A stretch of DNA of 64,000 bases from Bartonella sp. AU55XJBT (GTDB lineage Bacteria; Pseudomonadota; Alphaproteobacteria; Rhizobiales; Rhizobiaceae): the NCBI RefSeq assembly GCF_028618525.1, contig NZ_JAQITC010000003.1, forward strand, positions 62,001-126,000, given 5' to 3'. A model generated the notes under the pieces. The model was given only the letters and a program-made list of their open reading frames with translations. It was not told where the DNA came from and searched no databases. Numbering within the stretch: position 1 is the first letter of the stretch; every line of letters begins with the position of its first letter. This document shows, in pieces, positions 20,960 through 31,884 of this stretch. A program made the translations under genes and the position numbers.

Positions 20960-22798
20960 ATGCCTTCTTATCGTTCAAGAATATCGACACACGGGCGTAA
21001 TATGGCGGGAGCTCGCGGTCTTTGGCGTGCAACAGGGATGAAAGATGCGGATTTTGGTAAACCCATTATTGCGATTGCGAATTCTTTTACACAATTTGTA
21101 CCAGGGCACGTCCACTTAAAAGATCTTGGACAATTGGTTGCACAACAGATAGCCATTGTCGGTGGTGTAGCAAAAGAGTTTAACACCATTGCTGTCGATG
21201 ATGGAATTGCCATGGGGCATGATGGAATGCTTTACTCTTTGCCCTCACGTGAAATTATTGCTGATTCTGTAGAGTATATGGTCAACGCCCATTGTGCGGA
21301 TGCTCTTGTCTGTATTTCTAATTGTGACAAAATTACACCTGGAATGTTAATGGCTGCTTTACGGTTGAATATTCCAACAATCTTTGTTTCAGGGGGGCCT
21401 ATGGAAGCCGGTAAGATTAAATGGAAAGATCAAGATTTAAGGGTTGATTTGGTTGATGCCATGGTCGCCGCCGCTTCAGAACAAAATTCAGAAGAAGAAG
21501 TTTCTGAAATGGAACGTGCTGCTTGCCCTACATGTGGTTCTTGTTCAGGAATGTTTACGGCCAACTCCATGAATTGCTTAACGGAAGCCTTGGGGCTTTC
21601 ACTTCCTGGAAATGGATCAGTGCTCGCAACGCATGCAGATCGACGGATGCTTTTTGAAGAAGCTGGAAGGCAGATTGTTGCATTGGCCAAGCGTTATTAT
21701 GAAAAAGATGATGAAACAGTTTTGCCACGCTCTATTGCCTCACGCAGGGCTTTTGAAAATGCCATGACCGTTGATATTGCCATGGGTGGGTCAACCAATA
21801 CGGTACTGCATCTTTTAGCAGCGGCGCAGGAAGGTGAGGTGGATTTTACCATGACGGATATTGATCACCTTTCACGACGTGTTCCAGTTTTATGCAAGGT
21901 TGCTCCTGCTGTTGCGAATGTTCATATGGAAGATGTGCATCGCGCGGGTGGTATTATGGGGCTTTTAGGCGAATTGGATGCGGCAGGACTCATTGATACA
22001 TCAACTTATACGGTTCACGCAAAAACCATGAAAGAAGCTCTTGATCGTTGGGATGTGAAACAAACCAATGAACCAACAGTTTGTACATTTTATCGTGCTG
22101 CTCCAGGGGGTATTCCGACACAGATAGCTTTTAGCCAATCTTGTCGCTATGAGACTCTTGATCGTGATCGTGAAAAAGGTGTGATTCGCGATAGGGAACA
22201 TGCCTATTCACAAGATGGAGGATTGGCAGTTCTTTATGGAAATCTTGCTAAAGATGGCTGTATTGTAAAAACAGCAGGTGTGGATCAATCAATTTTGACC
22301 TTTAAAGGTCCGGCAAGAATTTTTGAAAGCCAAGATTCAGCTGTTTCAGCAATCTTAAATGATAAAATTAAATCAGGTGAAATTGTTTTAATCCGTTATG
22401 AAGGACCACGTGGGGGGCCTGGAATGCAAGAAATGCTTTATCCAACGAGTTATCTTAAGTCTAAAGGATTGGGTAAGGTTTGTGCACTTGTTACGGATGG
22501 ACGTTTTTCAGGGGGGAGCTCAGGGCTCTCGATAGGACATGTTTCACCAGAAGCGGCTGAAGGAGGAGAAATTGCGTTGGTGGAAGAAGGGGATATCATA
22601 GAAATTGACATTCCAAACCGGAGTATTCATATGTTGGTTGATGACGTTGAGATAAAGCAGCGTCGTGCTAACATGGAAGCAAAAGGAAAAGATGCTTGGC
22701 AACCGGTTGAGAAGCGTCAGCGCAAAGTTTCAAAGGCTCTCAAAGCCTATGCTGCAATGACAACATCTGCTGCGAAGGGTGCAGTTCGTAGCATATGA
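20960..22798 (+). CDS. ilvD: Dihydroxy-acid dehydratase
   Basis: IlvD removes water from dihydroxy-isovalerate and dihydroxy-methylvalerate, the third step of valine and isoleucine synthesis, and uses an Fe-S cluster. The 612-residue product matches the family length. Cluster cysteines are seen in [12 protein letters not shown] (near 122) and [12 protein letters not shown] (near 195). The C-terminal GRFSGGSSG stretch holds the conserved active-site serine. I chose the ATG at 20960 after a GAGGGG ribosome site rather than the in-frame TTG 15 bp upstream. No other ilv gene is in the window. Confidence 0.96.
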   Translation: MPSYRSRISTHGRNMAGARGLWRATGMKDADFGKPIIAIANSFTQFVPGHVHLKDLGQLVAQQIAIVGGVAKEFNTIAVDDGIAMGHDGMLYSLPSREIIADSVEYMVNAHCADALVCISNCDKITPGMLMAALRLNIPTIFVSGGPMEAGKIKWKDQDLRVDLVDAMVAAASEQNSEEEVSEMERAACPTCGSCSGMFTANSMNCLTEALGLSLPGNGSVLATHADRRMLFEEAGRQIVALAKRYYEKDDETVLPRSIASRRAFENAMTVDIAMGGSTNTVLHLLAAAQEGEVDFTMTDIDHLSRRVPVLCKVAPAVANVHMEDVHRAGGIMGLLGELDAAGLIDTSTYTVHAKTMKEALDRWDVKQTNEPTVCTFYRAAPGGIPTQIAFSQSCRYETLDRDREKGVIRDREHAYSQDGGLAVLYGNLAKDGCIVKTAGVDQSILTFKGPARIFESQDSAVSAILNDKIKSGEIVLIRYEGPRGGPGMQEMLYPTSYLKSKGLGKVCALVTDGRFSGGSSGLSIGHVSPEAAEGGEIALVEEGDIIEIDIPNRSIHMLVDDVEIKQRRANMEAKGKDAWQPVEKRQRKVSKALKAYAAMTTSAAKGAVRSI

Positions 22799-23138
22799 TT
22801 ACGTAAAAGGTCCGGTTTTGGAAAATGAACGGTGTGATAAGAGATTGAGTAAGTATTTTTTAATATTCCAAGCTGATTATTGCACCTTACTCTGGAAAAA
22901 TATTTTAAACTAGGGTGCAAGGTTTTGCGAGAGAAGTAAAAATACAGAGCTATGATTGTTAGACGTTAGGCATTTTTTACAAGAAAATAAACAATTGGTT
23001 TGAGGAAATGTCTATACACATGCTTTCTTTATATCCGTCTCATGCTTTTTAAGAAATTTTGCATGAAAGCGATGATAACAGTGCGCAAAATTTAATATGC
23101 GTGAGAACCATCAAGAAAAAATACTGTGTTTTATTGGC
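22799..23138. other. Gap between ilvD and mutS
   Basis: About 340 bp between convergent genes. I see no gene and no clear terminator. It contains the second copy of a 17-bp repeat (23062-23078). Confidence 0.55.
23062..23078. repeat. 17-bp repeat, copy 2
   Basis: Exact second copy of CATGAAAGCGATGATAA, the first being at 16961-16977. Confidence 0.6.
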
Positions 23139-25883
23139 CTATAAAGGATTATTTTTTTCCAGTTGTTTGAGGTGATAAATTGCTTCTAAAGCTTGTTTAG
23201 GGGAGAGCTCATCGGGATGAATATTTTTTAAAGCTTCGTGAAGTACATCATGTTTGTTTTTCTCTTCGCTGAGGGGAGAGGTTGCCTTAAGAGAAAAGAG
23301 CGGTAAATCATCAATGAGTTTATGTCCTTTTCCAGCCATTTCACCTTGTTCTAATTGATGGAGGACATCTGTAGCTCGCGTAATAACAGCTGGAGGAAGC
23401 CCAGCAAGCTTTGCAACTTGTACACCATAGGATCGGTCAGCGGCTCCTGGTGTGACTTCATGGAGAAAAACCACATCACCATCCCAATTTTTAACTTTCA
23501 TGGTTACATTATGCAGTCTGTCAAGTTTTTCGGTCAGGGCTGTCATTTCATGAAAATGGGTAGCGAGAATAGCACGACAATGGTTAACTTCATGAAGATA
23601 TTCAACGGCAGCCCAAGCAATCGAAAGTCCATCAAAGGTTGATGTTCCACGTCCTATTTCATCAAGAATGACAAGGGAATGGTGGCTAGCATGATTGAGA
23701 ATCGTTGCTGTTTCAACCATTTCCATCATAAAGGTTGAGCGCCCCCGTGCAAGATCATCGGAAGCACCAACACGACTAAATAGTCGATCAACGACGCCGA
23801 TATGTGCTGAAGCCGCTGGAACAAAGGATCCCATTTGTGCCATAATCGCAATGAGCGCATTTTGCCGCAAAAAAGTTGATTTTCCTCCCATATTAGGTCC
23901 TGTCAAAAGCCAGATTGCTGCATATTGCTGATTTTCTTGCACAGAGAGATCACAATGGTTGGCAACAAAGGGTTCGGCTGCTTGCTTTCGGAGTGCTTGT
24001 TCAACAACTGGATGGCGTCCTGCGGTGATATGAAAGGTTAGTGAATGATCAATTTTAGGGCGGCAATATCCTTGTTCTTCAGCAAGATGTGCTAAAGCGA
24101 CAGAAACATCTAAAATAGCAAGGGCTTCAGCAGCTTTACGAATAAAATCAACGTGTTCAATAATTTCCTGAACAAGCGTATCAAAGATTTCCAGTTCAAG
24201 TGTCAAGGCGTGGTTTGCAGCATGGGCAATACGGCTTTCAAGATCAGCAAGTTCTGTTGTCGTAAAACGCATAGCATTTGCCATTGTTTGTCGATGAATA
24301 AAACGTGCTTTCGCTTGTGGATTATTTGTAAGGGCAGATGCTTGTATACTGGTGACTTCAATGAAATAGCCTAAAATATTATTATGCTTTATTTTAAGCG
24401 TCTTAATATCTGTTTCTTGGGCATATTGTGCTTGAAGTTCAGCAATGACACGGCGCGATTCATCCCGTAAGGCACGCATTTCATCGAGCTCTTGATGATA
24501 ATTGGAACGAATAAAACCACCATCGCGTTTAAGCAATGGGAGATTATCAGCCAATGCTTGGTCTAAATGGCAATGTAAAGCAACGGGTAGATTTGAAAAC
24601 ACCTTTTGTATATCACTTATTTCTTGAGGCAGGAGCTCATTATTAAGAAGCTGATGAATTTCACGAATGATTTCAAAGCCGCGTTGAATCGTTGCCATAT
24701 CACGGGGACCTCCTCTTCCAAGAGCCAAACGTGAAACAGCGCGGGGCATATCTGGTCCCCCTTTTAAAGTGAGCTTTATCGCTTCTGCAAGAGAAGTATT
24801 ACGGAGAAAAAAATCGATAGAATCCAAACGCGTATCAATAGCTGAAGGGGTAGTAAGAGGAGCAATAAGGCGATCAATGAGAAGGCGAGATCCTCCTCCT
24901 GTTACAGTGCGATCAATAGCTTTTAATAAGCTTCCATCCCGTTGACCTGATGTTGTTCGAATAAGCTCAAGGCTTAGTCTGGTTGCAGCATCAATAAAGA
25001 GGGTAGCGCTTTCATTTTGGCGCTCAGGTTGCATGAGGGGAGGACGATGCGTGATTTGTGTTTTTTCGATATAACGAATAGCAGCCACGATTGCAGAGAG
25101 TTCACAGCGTGAATAATCGGCAACACCTTCAAGCGTTGAAAGTTTAAAATAAGTGCAAATATCGCGTTCAGCAGTGAGGGTATCAAAAAGACAAGCCGGT
25201 TGAGGTGAAACGATACGATCAAGAACATTAAAAAGTGATTTGTGCGATTGATCATGAAAAAAGGAATCAGCAACAATGATTTCTTGTGGATCTACACGCA
25301 TAATATCGGCTAAAAGTTTTTCTTGGCGGCTTTCTGTTACACGAAATATGCCTGTTGAGATATCAATCCAAGAAAGGGCAAATTCTTCTCCATCAACGGT
25401 TTTTATACGAGAAAGTGACATCAAATAATTTGCGCGTGTTGGATCAAGGAGTTTTTCTTCTGTTATCGTTCCAGGCGTTACAAGGCGAACAACATCACGC
25501 CGAACAACAGATTTTGAGCCGCGTTTTTTTGCCTCAGCAGGATCTTCTGTTTGTTCACAAACAGCAACGCGATAACCACAAGCAATTAGTTTTTGCAAAT
25601 AATCGTCTGCAGCATGAACTGGAACACCACACATAGGAATATCTTGCCCTAAATGTTTCCCGCGTGCTGTGAGTGTGATCCCTAAAGCCTGAGCAGCTTC
25701 AATTGCATCATTAAAAAATAATTCATAAAAATCCCCCATTCGGTAAAAAAGAAGGGAATCATGATGGACGGCTTTGATTTCTATATATTGCTCCATCATA
25801 GGTGTAAGACGTTCTTGAGAGGAAGCAGAGAGGGAAGCAGGCTGTGGAATTAAATTATTTTTATGGTCGTTTTTTTTATCCAT
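23139..25883 (-). CDS. mutS: DNA mismatch repair protein MutS
   Basis: MutS recognises mismatches and starts methyl-directed or strand-directed repair with MutL. The 914-residue product is full length for alphaproteobacteria. The mismatch-binding motif is present as GDFYELF near residue 51, with the Phe and Glu that contact the mispair. Connector, core and clamp domains follow. The ATPase carries Walker [10 protein letters not shown] near 650 and Walker [16 protein letters not shown] near 725, then the helix-turn-helix dimer region ([12 protein letters not shown]). It is a single gene divergent from maeB, 197 bp away. Confidence 0.97.
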   Translation of the reverse strand: MDKKNDHKNNLIPQPASLSASSQERLTPMMEQYIEIKAVHHDSLLFYRMGDFYELFFNDAIEAAQALGITLTARGKHLGQDIPMCGVPVHAADDYLQKLIACGYRVAVCEQTEDPAEAKKRGSKSVVRRDVVRLVTPGTITEEKLLDPTRANYLMSLSRIKTVDGEEFALSWIDISTGIFRVTESRQEKLLADIMRVDPQEIIVADSFFHDQSHKSLFNVLDRIVSPQPACLFDTLTAERDICTYFKLSTLEGVADYSRCELSAIVAAIRYIEKTQITHRPPLMQPERQNESATLFIDAATRLSLELIRTTSGQRDGSLLKAIDRTVTGGGSRLLIDRLIAPLTTPSAIDTRLDSIDFFLRNTSLAEAIKLTLKGGPDMPRAVSRLALGRGGPRDMATIQRGFEIIREIHQLLNNELLPQEISDIQKVFSNLPVALHCHLDQALADNLPLLKRDGGFIRSNYHQELDEMRALRDESRRVIAELQAQYAQETDIKTLKIKHNNILGYFIEVTSIQASALTNNPQAKARFIHRQTMANAMRFTTTELADLESRIAHAANHALTLELEIFDTLVQEIIEHVDFIRKAAEALAILDVSVALAHLAEEQGYCRPKIDHSLTFHITAGRHPVVEQALRKQAAEPFVANHCDLSVQENQQYAAIWLLTGPNMGGKSTFLRQNALIAIMAQMGSFVPAASAHIGVVDRLFSRVGASDDLARGRSTFMMEMVETATILNHASHHSLVILDEIGRGTSTFDGLSIAWAAVEYLHEVNHCRAILATHFHEMTALTEKLDRLHNVTMKVKNWDGDVVFLHEVTPGAADRSYGVQVAKLAGLPPAVITRATDVLHQLEQGEMAGKGHKLIDDLPLFSLKATSPLSEEKNKHDVLHEALKNIHPDELSPKQALEAIYHLKQLEKNNPL

Positions 25884-26080
25884 TTTTATGTGGCCTGTTC
25901 CCTTTCAGTGAAGCTTTTACTCTTTTTTGTTTACTTCGATATTTATTTATCTCTAAATTGAAACACATCATCAGATTTGCTAAGGCTAAAGAATAGCGAT
26001 TTCTAACATATGAATCAAATCGAATGATTATACGCATTATCAAGCAAAATTTACACTGTTTTTGGAGAAAATAAAGTGAG

Positions 26081-28381
26081 ATGAAAAAGAGCGAGCAGGA
26101 TCAGAAAATGTCTCAAACGGTTTACAGTGCGAGCGAACGAGAAGCTCTTGATTTTCATAGTCGTGGTCGACCAGGAAAGCTTGAGATTGTTCCAACAAAG
26201 TCTATGGCAACACAGCATGATTTAGCCCTTGCTTATTCACCAGGTGTTGCAGTTCCAGTTAAGGCAATTGCTCAAAATCCAGCGCTCGCTTATGATTATA
26301 CAGCAAAAGGCAATCTTGTTGCTGTTATTTCAAATGGTACAGCTATCTTAGGATTAGGAAATTTAGGTGCCCTTGCCTCTAAGCCGGTCATGGAAGGCAA
26401 AGCAGTGCTGTTTAAGCGTTTTGCGGATATTGATTCCATTGATTTAGAAATTGATATCAAAGATACGGAAAGTTTTATCAATTTGGTGCGTCATTTAGAA
26501 CCCTCTTTTGGTGGAATTAATCTTGAAGACATTAAAGCGCCTGAGTGCTTTATGATTGAAAGTCGCCTGCGTGAAGTGATGAATATTCCTGTTTTTCACG
26601 ATGATCAACATGGTACAGCAATCATTGTGGCTGCTGGTGTTCTCAATGCTTTGGCTTTAACAGGACGCGATATGCAAAATACGCGGTTAGTCTGTAATGG
26701 TGCTGGTTCTGCTGGGATTGCTTGTATTGAGCTGATTAAAGCGATGGGCTTTCGTTCTGAAAATATCATATTATGTGATACAAAGGGTGTGGTCTATGAA
26801 GGGCGCAAAGAGGGAATGAATCAGTGGAAATCGGCGCATGCTGTTCGAACGGATAAACGTACACTTATGGAAGCAATGGAAGGGGCAGATATATTTTTCG
26901 GGGTTTCTGCTAAAGGTGCACTGACCGCTGAAATGGTAAAATCTATGGCGCCAAAGCCAATTATTTTTGCCATGGCCAATCCCGATCCAGAAATTACGCC
27001 GGAAGAGGTTTTGCAAGTGCGTCAGGATGCCATTGTCGCAACAGGGCGTTCCGATTATCCAAATCAGATTAATAATGTTCTCTGTTTCCCTTATATATTT
27101 CGTGGTGCACTTGATGTACGTGCAACGGTTATTAATGAAGACATGAAAATTGCTGCGGCGAGGGCCCTTGCCGATTTAGCACATGAGGAAGTTCCTGACA
27201 GCGTTGCAGAAGCCTATCGCGGAAAGCGATTAAAATTTGGTCCTAATTATATCATCCCTGTTCCTTTTGATCCGCGTTTATTCACGGTTGTTTCAAGTGC
27301 GGTAGCAAAAGCAGCAATGGAAAGCGGTGTTGCGCAAAAGAATATAGATGATTTAGAGGCCTATGAGCGTGATTTGAATGCGAGACGTAATCCTACTTCT
27401 TCAGTGATGCGTGGAGTATATAACCATGTTCGTCAAGCACCAAAACAAATTGTCTTTGCAGAAGGTGAAGAAGAACAAGTCATGCGGGCTGCTGTTTCCT
27501 ATGTTCATCAAAAATTAGGACAAGCAATTTTGGTTGGTCGTGAAGAGCAAGTGAAAGAAACAGCTATTATCGCTGGAATTGATCTGGAGCGTGAAGGCAT
27601 TTCAGTGATGAATGCTAAGCTTTCCTGTCGTACAGATGCTTATGCGAATTATCTTTATAAAAAGATGCAGCGTCAAGGCTGGCTGTTGCGCGATTGTCAT
27701 CGCCGTATCAATAATGATCGAAATTATTTTGCTGCGTGTATGGTGGCACTAGGAGATGCGGATGCAATGGTTACAGGGGTGACACGCAATTATGAAACAG
27801 CGCTGGTTGATATACGTCGGGCAATTGATGACAAACCAAAAGAACAATTAATTGGTATTTCAATGGCTATTTGCCGTGGACGAACTGTGTTTATTGCAGA
27901 TACTGCGGTTTATGAAAATCCTAATGCTAAAGAATTAGCGGATATAGCGGAACAAACCGCTTCGTTTGTACGTGGATTTGGGTATCAGCCAAGGGTTGCG
28001 TTTTTAGCGTTTTCCACGTTTGGTTATATGAAAGGGAAGGTTACACAACAAATTCAGGACGCGATTAATATTTTGCATGAACGCAAAGTTGATTTTGAGT
28101 TTGATGGAGAAATGAGTGCTGATGTAGCGCTTAATTCTAAATTGATGCAGCAATATCCATTTATGGGATTAACAGAGCCCGCTAATATTTTGGTTATGCC
28201 TGGCTATCATGCATCTTCTATTGCAAGCAAAATGTTACAAGAACTTGGAGAAGCAACCATCATCGGTCCTATTTTAATTGGATTGGAAAAATCTGTTCAA
28301 ATTGTACCGTTTAGTGGAAGCGATACAGATGTTGTCAATATCGCAATGCTTGCAGCTTATCATGCGGCAAAAGTCGTCTAA
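26081..28381 (+). CDS. maeB: NADP-dependent malic enzyme with phosphotransacetylase-like domain
   Basis: Oxidatively decarboxylates malate to pyruvate, linking the TCA cycle to acetyl-CoA supply and NADPH. The 766-residue product has two parts. The first, about residues 20-440, is the malic enzyme core with the KGNLVAVISNGTAILGLGN stretch, the metal-binding DDQHGTA, and the nucleotide fold GAGSAGIACIEL. The second, about 440-766, is a phosphate acetyl/butyryltransferase-like domain found in MaeB, usually regulatory and without transacetylase activity. The start at 26081 follows an AAGTGAG site; an ATG at 26108 is also possible. Confidence 0.96.
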   Translation: MKKSEQDQKMSQTVYSASEREALDFHSRGRPGKLEIVPTKSMATQHDLALAYSPGVAVPVKAIAQNPALAYDYTAKGNLVAVISNGTAILGLGNLGALASKPVMEGKAVLFKRFADIDSIDLEIDIKDTESFINLVRHLEPSFGGINLEDIKAPECFMIESRLREVMNIPVFHDDQHGTAIIVAAGVLNALALTGRDMQNTRLVCNGAGSAGIACIELIKAMGFRSENIILCDTKGVVYEGRKEGMNQWKSAHAVRTDKRTLMEAMEGADIFFGVSAKGALTAEMVKSMAPKPIIFAMANPDPEITPEEVLQVRQDAIVATGRSDYPNQINNVLCFPYIFRGALDVRATVINEDMKIAAARALADLAHEEVPDSVAEAYRGKRLKFGPNYIIPVPFDPRLFTVVSSAVAKAAMESGVAQKNIDDLEAYERDLNARRNPTSSVMRGVYNHVRQAPKQIVFAEGEEEQVMRAAVSYVHQKLGQAILVGREEQVKETAIIAGIDLEREGISVMNAKLSCRTDAYANYLYKKMQRQGWLLRDCHRRINNDRNYFAACMVALGDADAMVTGVTRNYETALVDIRRAIDDKPKEQLIGISMAICRGRTVFIADTAVYENPNAKELADIAEQTASFVRGFGYQPRVAFLAFSTFGYMKGKVTQQIQDAINILHERKVDFEFDGEMSADVALNSKLMQQYPFMGLTEPANILVMPGYHASSIASKMLQELGEATIIGPILIGLEKSVQIVPFSGSDTDVVNIAMLAAYHAAKVV

Positions 28382-28388
28382 AGGAAAA

Positions 28389-28427
28389 AAAGCCCTTTAA
28401 TATACCAGTAATATATTAAAGGGCTTT
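28389..28427. terminator. Strong bidirectional terminator between maeB and secB
   Basis: A perfect 16-bp stem (AAAGCCCTTTAATATA with its complement) closes a 7-base loop. It lies 8 bp after the maeB stop and 22 bp before the secB stop on the other strand. A or T runs flank both sides, so it can serve both convergent genes. Confidence 0.92.
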
Positions 28428-28449
28428 ATGATAGCAAAAGAACAAATTT

Positions 28450-28926
28450 TTAAGAAGGTTGTATTTGATTGTCTTTTTGTTCTTCAGCGAGACGCTTTTG
28501 GAAGAGGGCTGCAAAATCAATAGGATCAATCCACAAAGGTGGAAAACCACCATTTTGAGTAGCATCAGATATAATTTGGCGAGCAAATGGAAATAAAAGA
28601 CGGGGACATTCAATAAAGACTAGAGGCATAACATGTTCTTGTGGAATGTTTTTAAGGTGGAAAACACCTCCGTAAATCAGTTCTACATGAAATAAGGTTT
28701 CAGTATTATCATTGGCTTTGACGGAAAGAGACAAGACAACATCATAATTATCATCACCAATTGGATTAGCATTGACATTAATATTTATATCAATTTGTGG
28801 TGATTTTTCACGCGCACGCAAAGAATGAGGAGCGCCTGGGTTCTCGAATGATAAATCTTTTAAATATTGCGTTAATACAGCAAAAACCGGCTCTCCACCA
28901 CTGTTGTTCATTTCACCTTCGGCCAT
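28450..28926 (-). CDS. secB: Protein-export chaperone SecB
   Basis: SecB holds preproteins unfolded and passes them to SecA. The 158-residue product shows the SecB core: [14 protein letters not shown] near residue 17, [11 protein letters not shown] near 75, and [25 protein letters not shown] near 105-130. I chose the ATG at 28926 (MAEGEMNN), which follows an AGAGGT site. An ATG 18 bp upstream is in frame. fxsA lies 128 bp upstream on the same strand; this secB-fxsA pairing next to a Tim44-like gene is common in Rhizobiales. Confidence 0.96.
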   Translation of the reverse strand: MAEGEMNNSGGEPVFAVLTQYLKDLSFENPGAPHSLRAREKSPQIDININVNANPIGDDNYDVVLSLSVKANDNTETLFHVELIYGGVFHLKNIPQEHVMPLVFIECPRLLFPFARQIISDATQNGGFPPLWIDPIDFAALFQKRLAEEQKDNQIQPS

Positions 28927-29071
28927 ACGACGAACCTCTCTCATTTTATAATATGTATATTTATTTTAGATCTAAAGATCGAATTGGTTATCACGCCTTG
29001 CAAAAGGTTGCAAGGAATGCGCTCTTTATCTTGATTATTTTTTTTCGTTCGTTACAGATTTTTTAAGACTT

Positions 29072-29566
29072 TCACTGATTATCATCATTTTTGCGCCAGG
29101 GAGATTCTGTCGTATCATGAATTTTGTAATCTTCAGCGTTAAGATCAATTATTTTTTCAGAATTATTTTTTCTTTTTGTATTGGGATTCATTGTGTTTTT
29201 TAATGATGAAAAGAAATGCCAAGCAACAGAGCGAATTGGTTTAATAAGAAGCAATATTCCCAAGAGATCACTTACAAAACCTGGGAGAATAAGCAAAATC
29301 GCACTAAACATGATGAAAGCATCATTAATAATATTGTTTTCTAATGTGCGTCCTTGGATAAGTTCACTTTGTATGTTTTTTAAAAGGCTAATCCCTTGAA
29401 TTCGCAATAAAACAACCCCAACTATGGTTGTGAGAATAACCAAACTCAAAGTTGCCAAAATGCCAATTTCTTGACCAACAAAGATAAAACCAGCGATCTC
29501 AATTAAAAGAATGCAGAGAAGAATAACGAAAAAAAAACGAGGATTTATAGAATAAAGTTTTATCAC
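29072..29566 (-). CDS. fxsA: FxsA family membrane protein
   Basis: FxsA is a small inner membrane protein, named for suppressing F-plasmid exclusion of phage T7 in E. coli. Its cellular role is not clear. The 164-residue product has hydrophobic segments near residues 10-48 and 80-108. It contains the family stretches EIAGFIFVGQEIG and LLILPGFVSDLLGILLLI, followed by a polar cytoplasmic tail. It is divergent from the Tim44-like gene and upstream of secB. Confidence 0.9.
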   Translation of the reverse strand: MIKLYSINPRFFFVILLCILLIEIAGFIFVGQEIGILATLSLVILTTIVGVVLLRIQGISLLKNIQSELIQGRTLENNIINDAFIMFSAILLILPGFVSDLLGILLLIKPIRSVAWHFFSSLKNTMNPNTKRKNNSEKIIDLNAEDYKIHDTTESPWRKNDDNQ

Positions 29567-29734
29567 ATGAAAATTTCCTTCTGGATGAGGTGGGAAGAAA
29601 TTCTTAAGAGCACTCCTTAATAAAATCTATAAAAATATTTGAATGGGAGGATTCCCTATTTTACATATTTATTGATAAATGATATTGACTGCAATGTTTA
29701 TTACAGACTTAAAACTTGGAGATTGACAGCGCCC

Positions 29735-30427
29735 ATGGAATTTGACGTTATACTTGTCATCGCTCTTGTTATTATGGTTGTTATTTTTGTGCAACTCCGT
29801 AGTGTATTAGGGAAGCGAATTGGGTTTGAAAAGCCTCCTTTTGATCCTTATTCGCGTCGCTCTAAAAAACAAACTGAGGCAGAAACGACGGATAATATTG
29901 TTTCGTTCCCTCATCAAAAAAATTTACAAAAAGGTGATTTTAGTGAAATTGATGAGATTGCACCAGAGGGGAGTATTTTGAATGAAAATTTGCGTGCACT
30001 GCGTAGAATTGATCCTCATTTTTCTCCTCAATCTTTTATAAAAGGTGCACAAATTGCTTATGAAATGATTGTAACAGCTTTTGCTAAAGGTGATCGCGGT
30101 CAACTTAAAAGCTTGCTTTGTCAGGATGTTTTTGAGAGCTTTTGTACTGCTATTGAGCAGAGAGAAATAAACAAAGAAAGAATAGAATTTACTTTTGTTG
30201 GAATTAATAAAATTGAGTTTGTTGCGGCGGCCATAAAAGAAAAGAATGAACTTTTAACGATACGTATTATCAGTGAGATGATTTCTGTTACTTATAATGA
30301 ACAGGGTGAGCGTATAGACGGTGATCCCGATGCTATTGTAGAAATTAGAGATATTTGGACTTTTGTTCGCAATAGCCTATCGCCGGATCCAAACTGGAAG
30401 CTTTTTGCTACAGAAGATGAAAATTAA
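29735..30427 (+). CDS. Tim44/TimA-like domain protein
   Basis: Alphaproteobacterial Tim44-type protein (TimA), related to the mitochondrial import component Tim44. The bacterial role is not settled. The 230-residue product has an N-terminal membrane anchor (about residues 2-20), a linker with GFEKPPFDPY, and a C-terminal Tim44 domain from about residue 85 (SFIKGAQIAYEMIVTAFAKGD) to the end (FVRNSLSPDPNWKLFATEDE). I chose the ATG at 29735 because it starts directly with the anchor. An open frame continues upstream from a TTG but would put 32 unlike residues first. The smr gene follows at 46 bp. Confidence 0.9.
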   Translation: MEFDVILVIALVIMVVIFVQLRSVLGKRIGFEKPPFDPYSRRSKKQTEAETTDNIVSFPHQKNLQKGDFSEIDEIAPEGSILNENLRALRRIDPHFSPQSFIKGAQIAYEMIVTAFAKGDRGQLKSLLCQDVFESFCTAIEQREINKERIEFTFVGINKIEFVAAAIKEKNELLTIRIISEMISVTYNEQGERIDGDPDAIVEIRDIWTFVRNSLSPDPNWKLFATEDEN

Positions 30428-30473
30428 AGTATTTTTTCTTCCATAATTACTCAATAATTTATGAGAAATTAAA

Positions 30474-31064
30474 ATGTCCTCAAGTAAATGGAGACAAAAA
30501 AGAGATTTATTAACTTCACAAGATCGCCTTTTATGGGAGAGGGTTTGTCGTACGACAACACCGATTCATGATAAGAGGCTCTCTTCTATTTCAGAAGATA
30601 TTGCAAATATTACTGATAAAAAACATTGCATAACTCAAATCTCTTTAGGGGTTCAGGAAGATCAACAACGCTCAACAATTATTAAAAGAGAAAAGAGAGT
30701 CGTTACACAAGCACATAAGATGCATTTCTTTGATCGTGTTGCACATCGTAAAATTTCCCAAGGTCGTTATCCTCTTGAGGCGCGTCTTGATCTTCACGGT
30801 TATATGCAGGAAGAAGCTTATTTTTTCTTAAAAAATTTTTTACAATCCTCTCAACAAAGTGGATTGCGTTACGTCCTTGTGATTACGGGAAAAGGCCGAT
30901 CTGTTGGGAGTGATGGAGCTTTGTATAGATTTGTTCCGTATTGGTTATCAACACCAGCTTTTCGATATTATGTTCATGCGTTTGAACAAGCCGCGCGTCA
31001 GCATGGTGGTGAGGGTGCGCTTTATGTTTGGTTGCGCCGTTTTGTGTCGGGAAAAGGAATGTGA
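30474..31064 (+). CDS. Smr domain protein
   Basis: The 196-residue product has a C-terminal Smr domain, which in MutS2 and related proteins is a nicking or RNA-cleaving endonuclease fold. Key motifs are LDLHGY near residue 104, VITGKGRS near 139, and GGEGALYVWLRR at the end. The first 90 residues are basic and lack recognised domains, as in other alphaproteobacterial copies. In other Rhizobiales mltA usually stands between the Tim44-like gene and this one; here only 46 bp separate them. Confidence 0.92.
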   Translation: MSSSKWRQKRDLLTSQDRLLWERVCRTTTPIHDKRLSSISEDIANITDKKHCITQISLGVQEDQQRSTIIKREKRVVTQAHKMHFFDRVAHRKISQGRYPLEARLDLHGYMQEEAYFFLKNFLQSSQQSGLRYVLVITGKGRSVGSDGALYRFVPYWLSTPAFRYYVHAFEQAARQHGGEGALYVWLRRFVSGKGM

Positions 31065-31617
31065 TGCTATTGTAGTCGTTTCAGGTTCAATATTGACTTC
31101 AAAAGGTCTCATATATTATAGATCATAGAAGAATCATGATAACACATTGATTTATAATTATAATTTTATTATTTTGGTTTATTGCGTAAGAGTTTTGAAT
31201 ACAATATTTCCTTATTTTCCTTTTCTTATGAAGATGTTATTTTACGCTCTACGCATTGCTTAATGCTCTTGTTTATCGTGTGTCTTTTTAGGGGATACAC
31301 CCCTCACGCAAAACAGAACGCCATGGAATTTCCATATTCATGCACTTAATTTTAAAAAATATCTCTTAAGACTTTCAAGCTTATTTCATGGCAGGGCGCG
31401 TGAAATAGTTATCTCGATGAAGTTTATAAAGTTCACTGTATACGATCATCTTTATCTTAGTAAAGGGGCAAGCAGGTATCATTACACACTTTGTCTAATC
31501 CTCAGTGTTGCAACATTTCTTTAAGCCTTTAGAATTTGAGAGGATTTATTAGGCGGCAGCCTTTCTTTAAGTGTTTTTACTCCACACAACTCTCCTCTTA
31601 CTTATGATGGGCAAACC

Positions 31618-31648
31618 AAAAGATTTTGATCGATTCAATATAAGAAGG
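31618..31648. repeat. Dispersed repeat-like sequence, copy A
   Basis: AAAAGATTTTGATCGATTCAA followed by TATAAGAAGG. The first part matches 14337-14357 at 19 of 21 bases. The overlapping part from TTGAT matches 59437-59458 at about 20 of 23. Confidence 0.35.
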
Positions 31649-31772
31649 CTTAAAGTAAGAGAAATATTCATAGATTTCACTCAGGTTGCCAAACGATAAA
31701 TTATTTTTATAAGACAGGGCGTTGTGCAATAGCGCTAAAAGATACAACTTCGTTGAATATTTTCATAAAGAA

Positions 31773-31795
31773 AGGTTTTTATTCATTAAAAACCT
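31773..31795 (-). terminator. Possible gcrA terminator
   Basis: AGGTTTTT and AAAAACCT form an 8-bp stem with a 7-base loop. On the minus strand it is followed by TTCTTT. It lies 90 bp after the gcrA stop. Confidence 0.45.
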
Positions 31796-31884
31796 CATCA
31801 AATCTCTTTCTCATAATAATTTTATCATCGAGATTTAATTATGAGGCACAGAAGGTACAGAATATGAAATTATATCGGCGGATA

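Larger units (their letters stand above)
31065..31884. other. Gene-free gap after the Smr gene
   Basis: About 820 bp between convergent genes. No frame shows a recognisable product. It holds a dispersed repeat-like sequence (31618-31648) and an 8-bp hairpin (31773-31795) that may end gcrA. It could be the remains of a gene too decayed to identify by eye. Confidence 0.55.
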
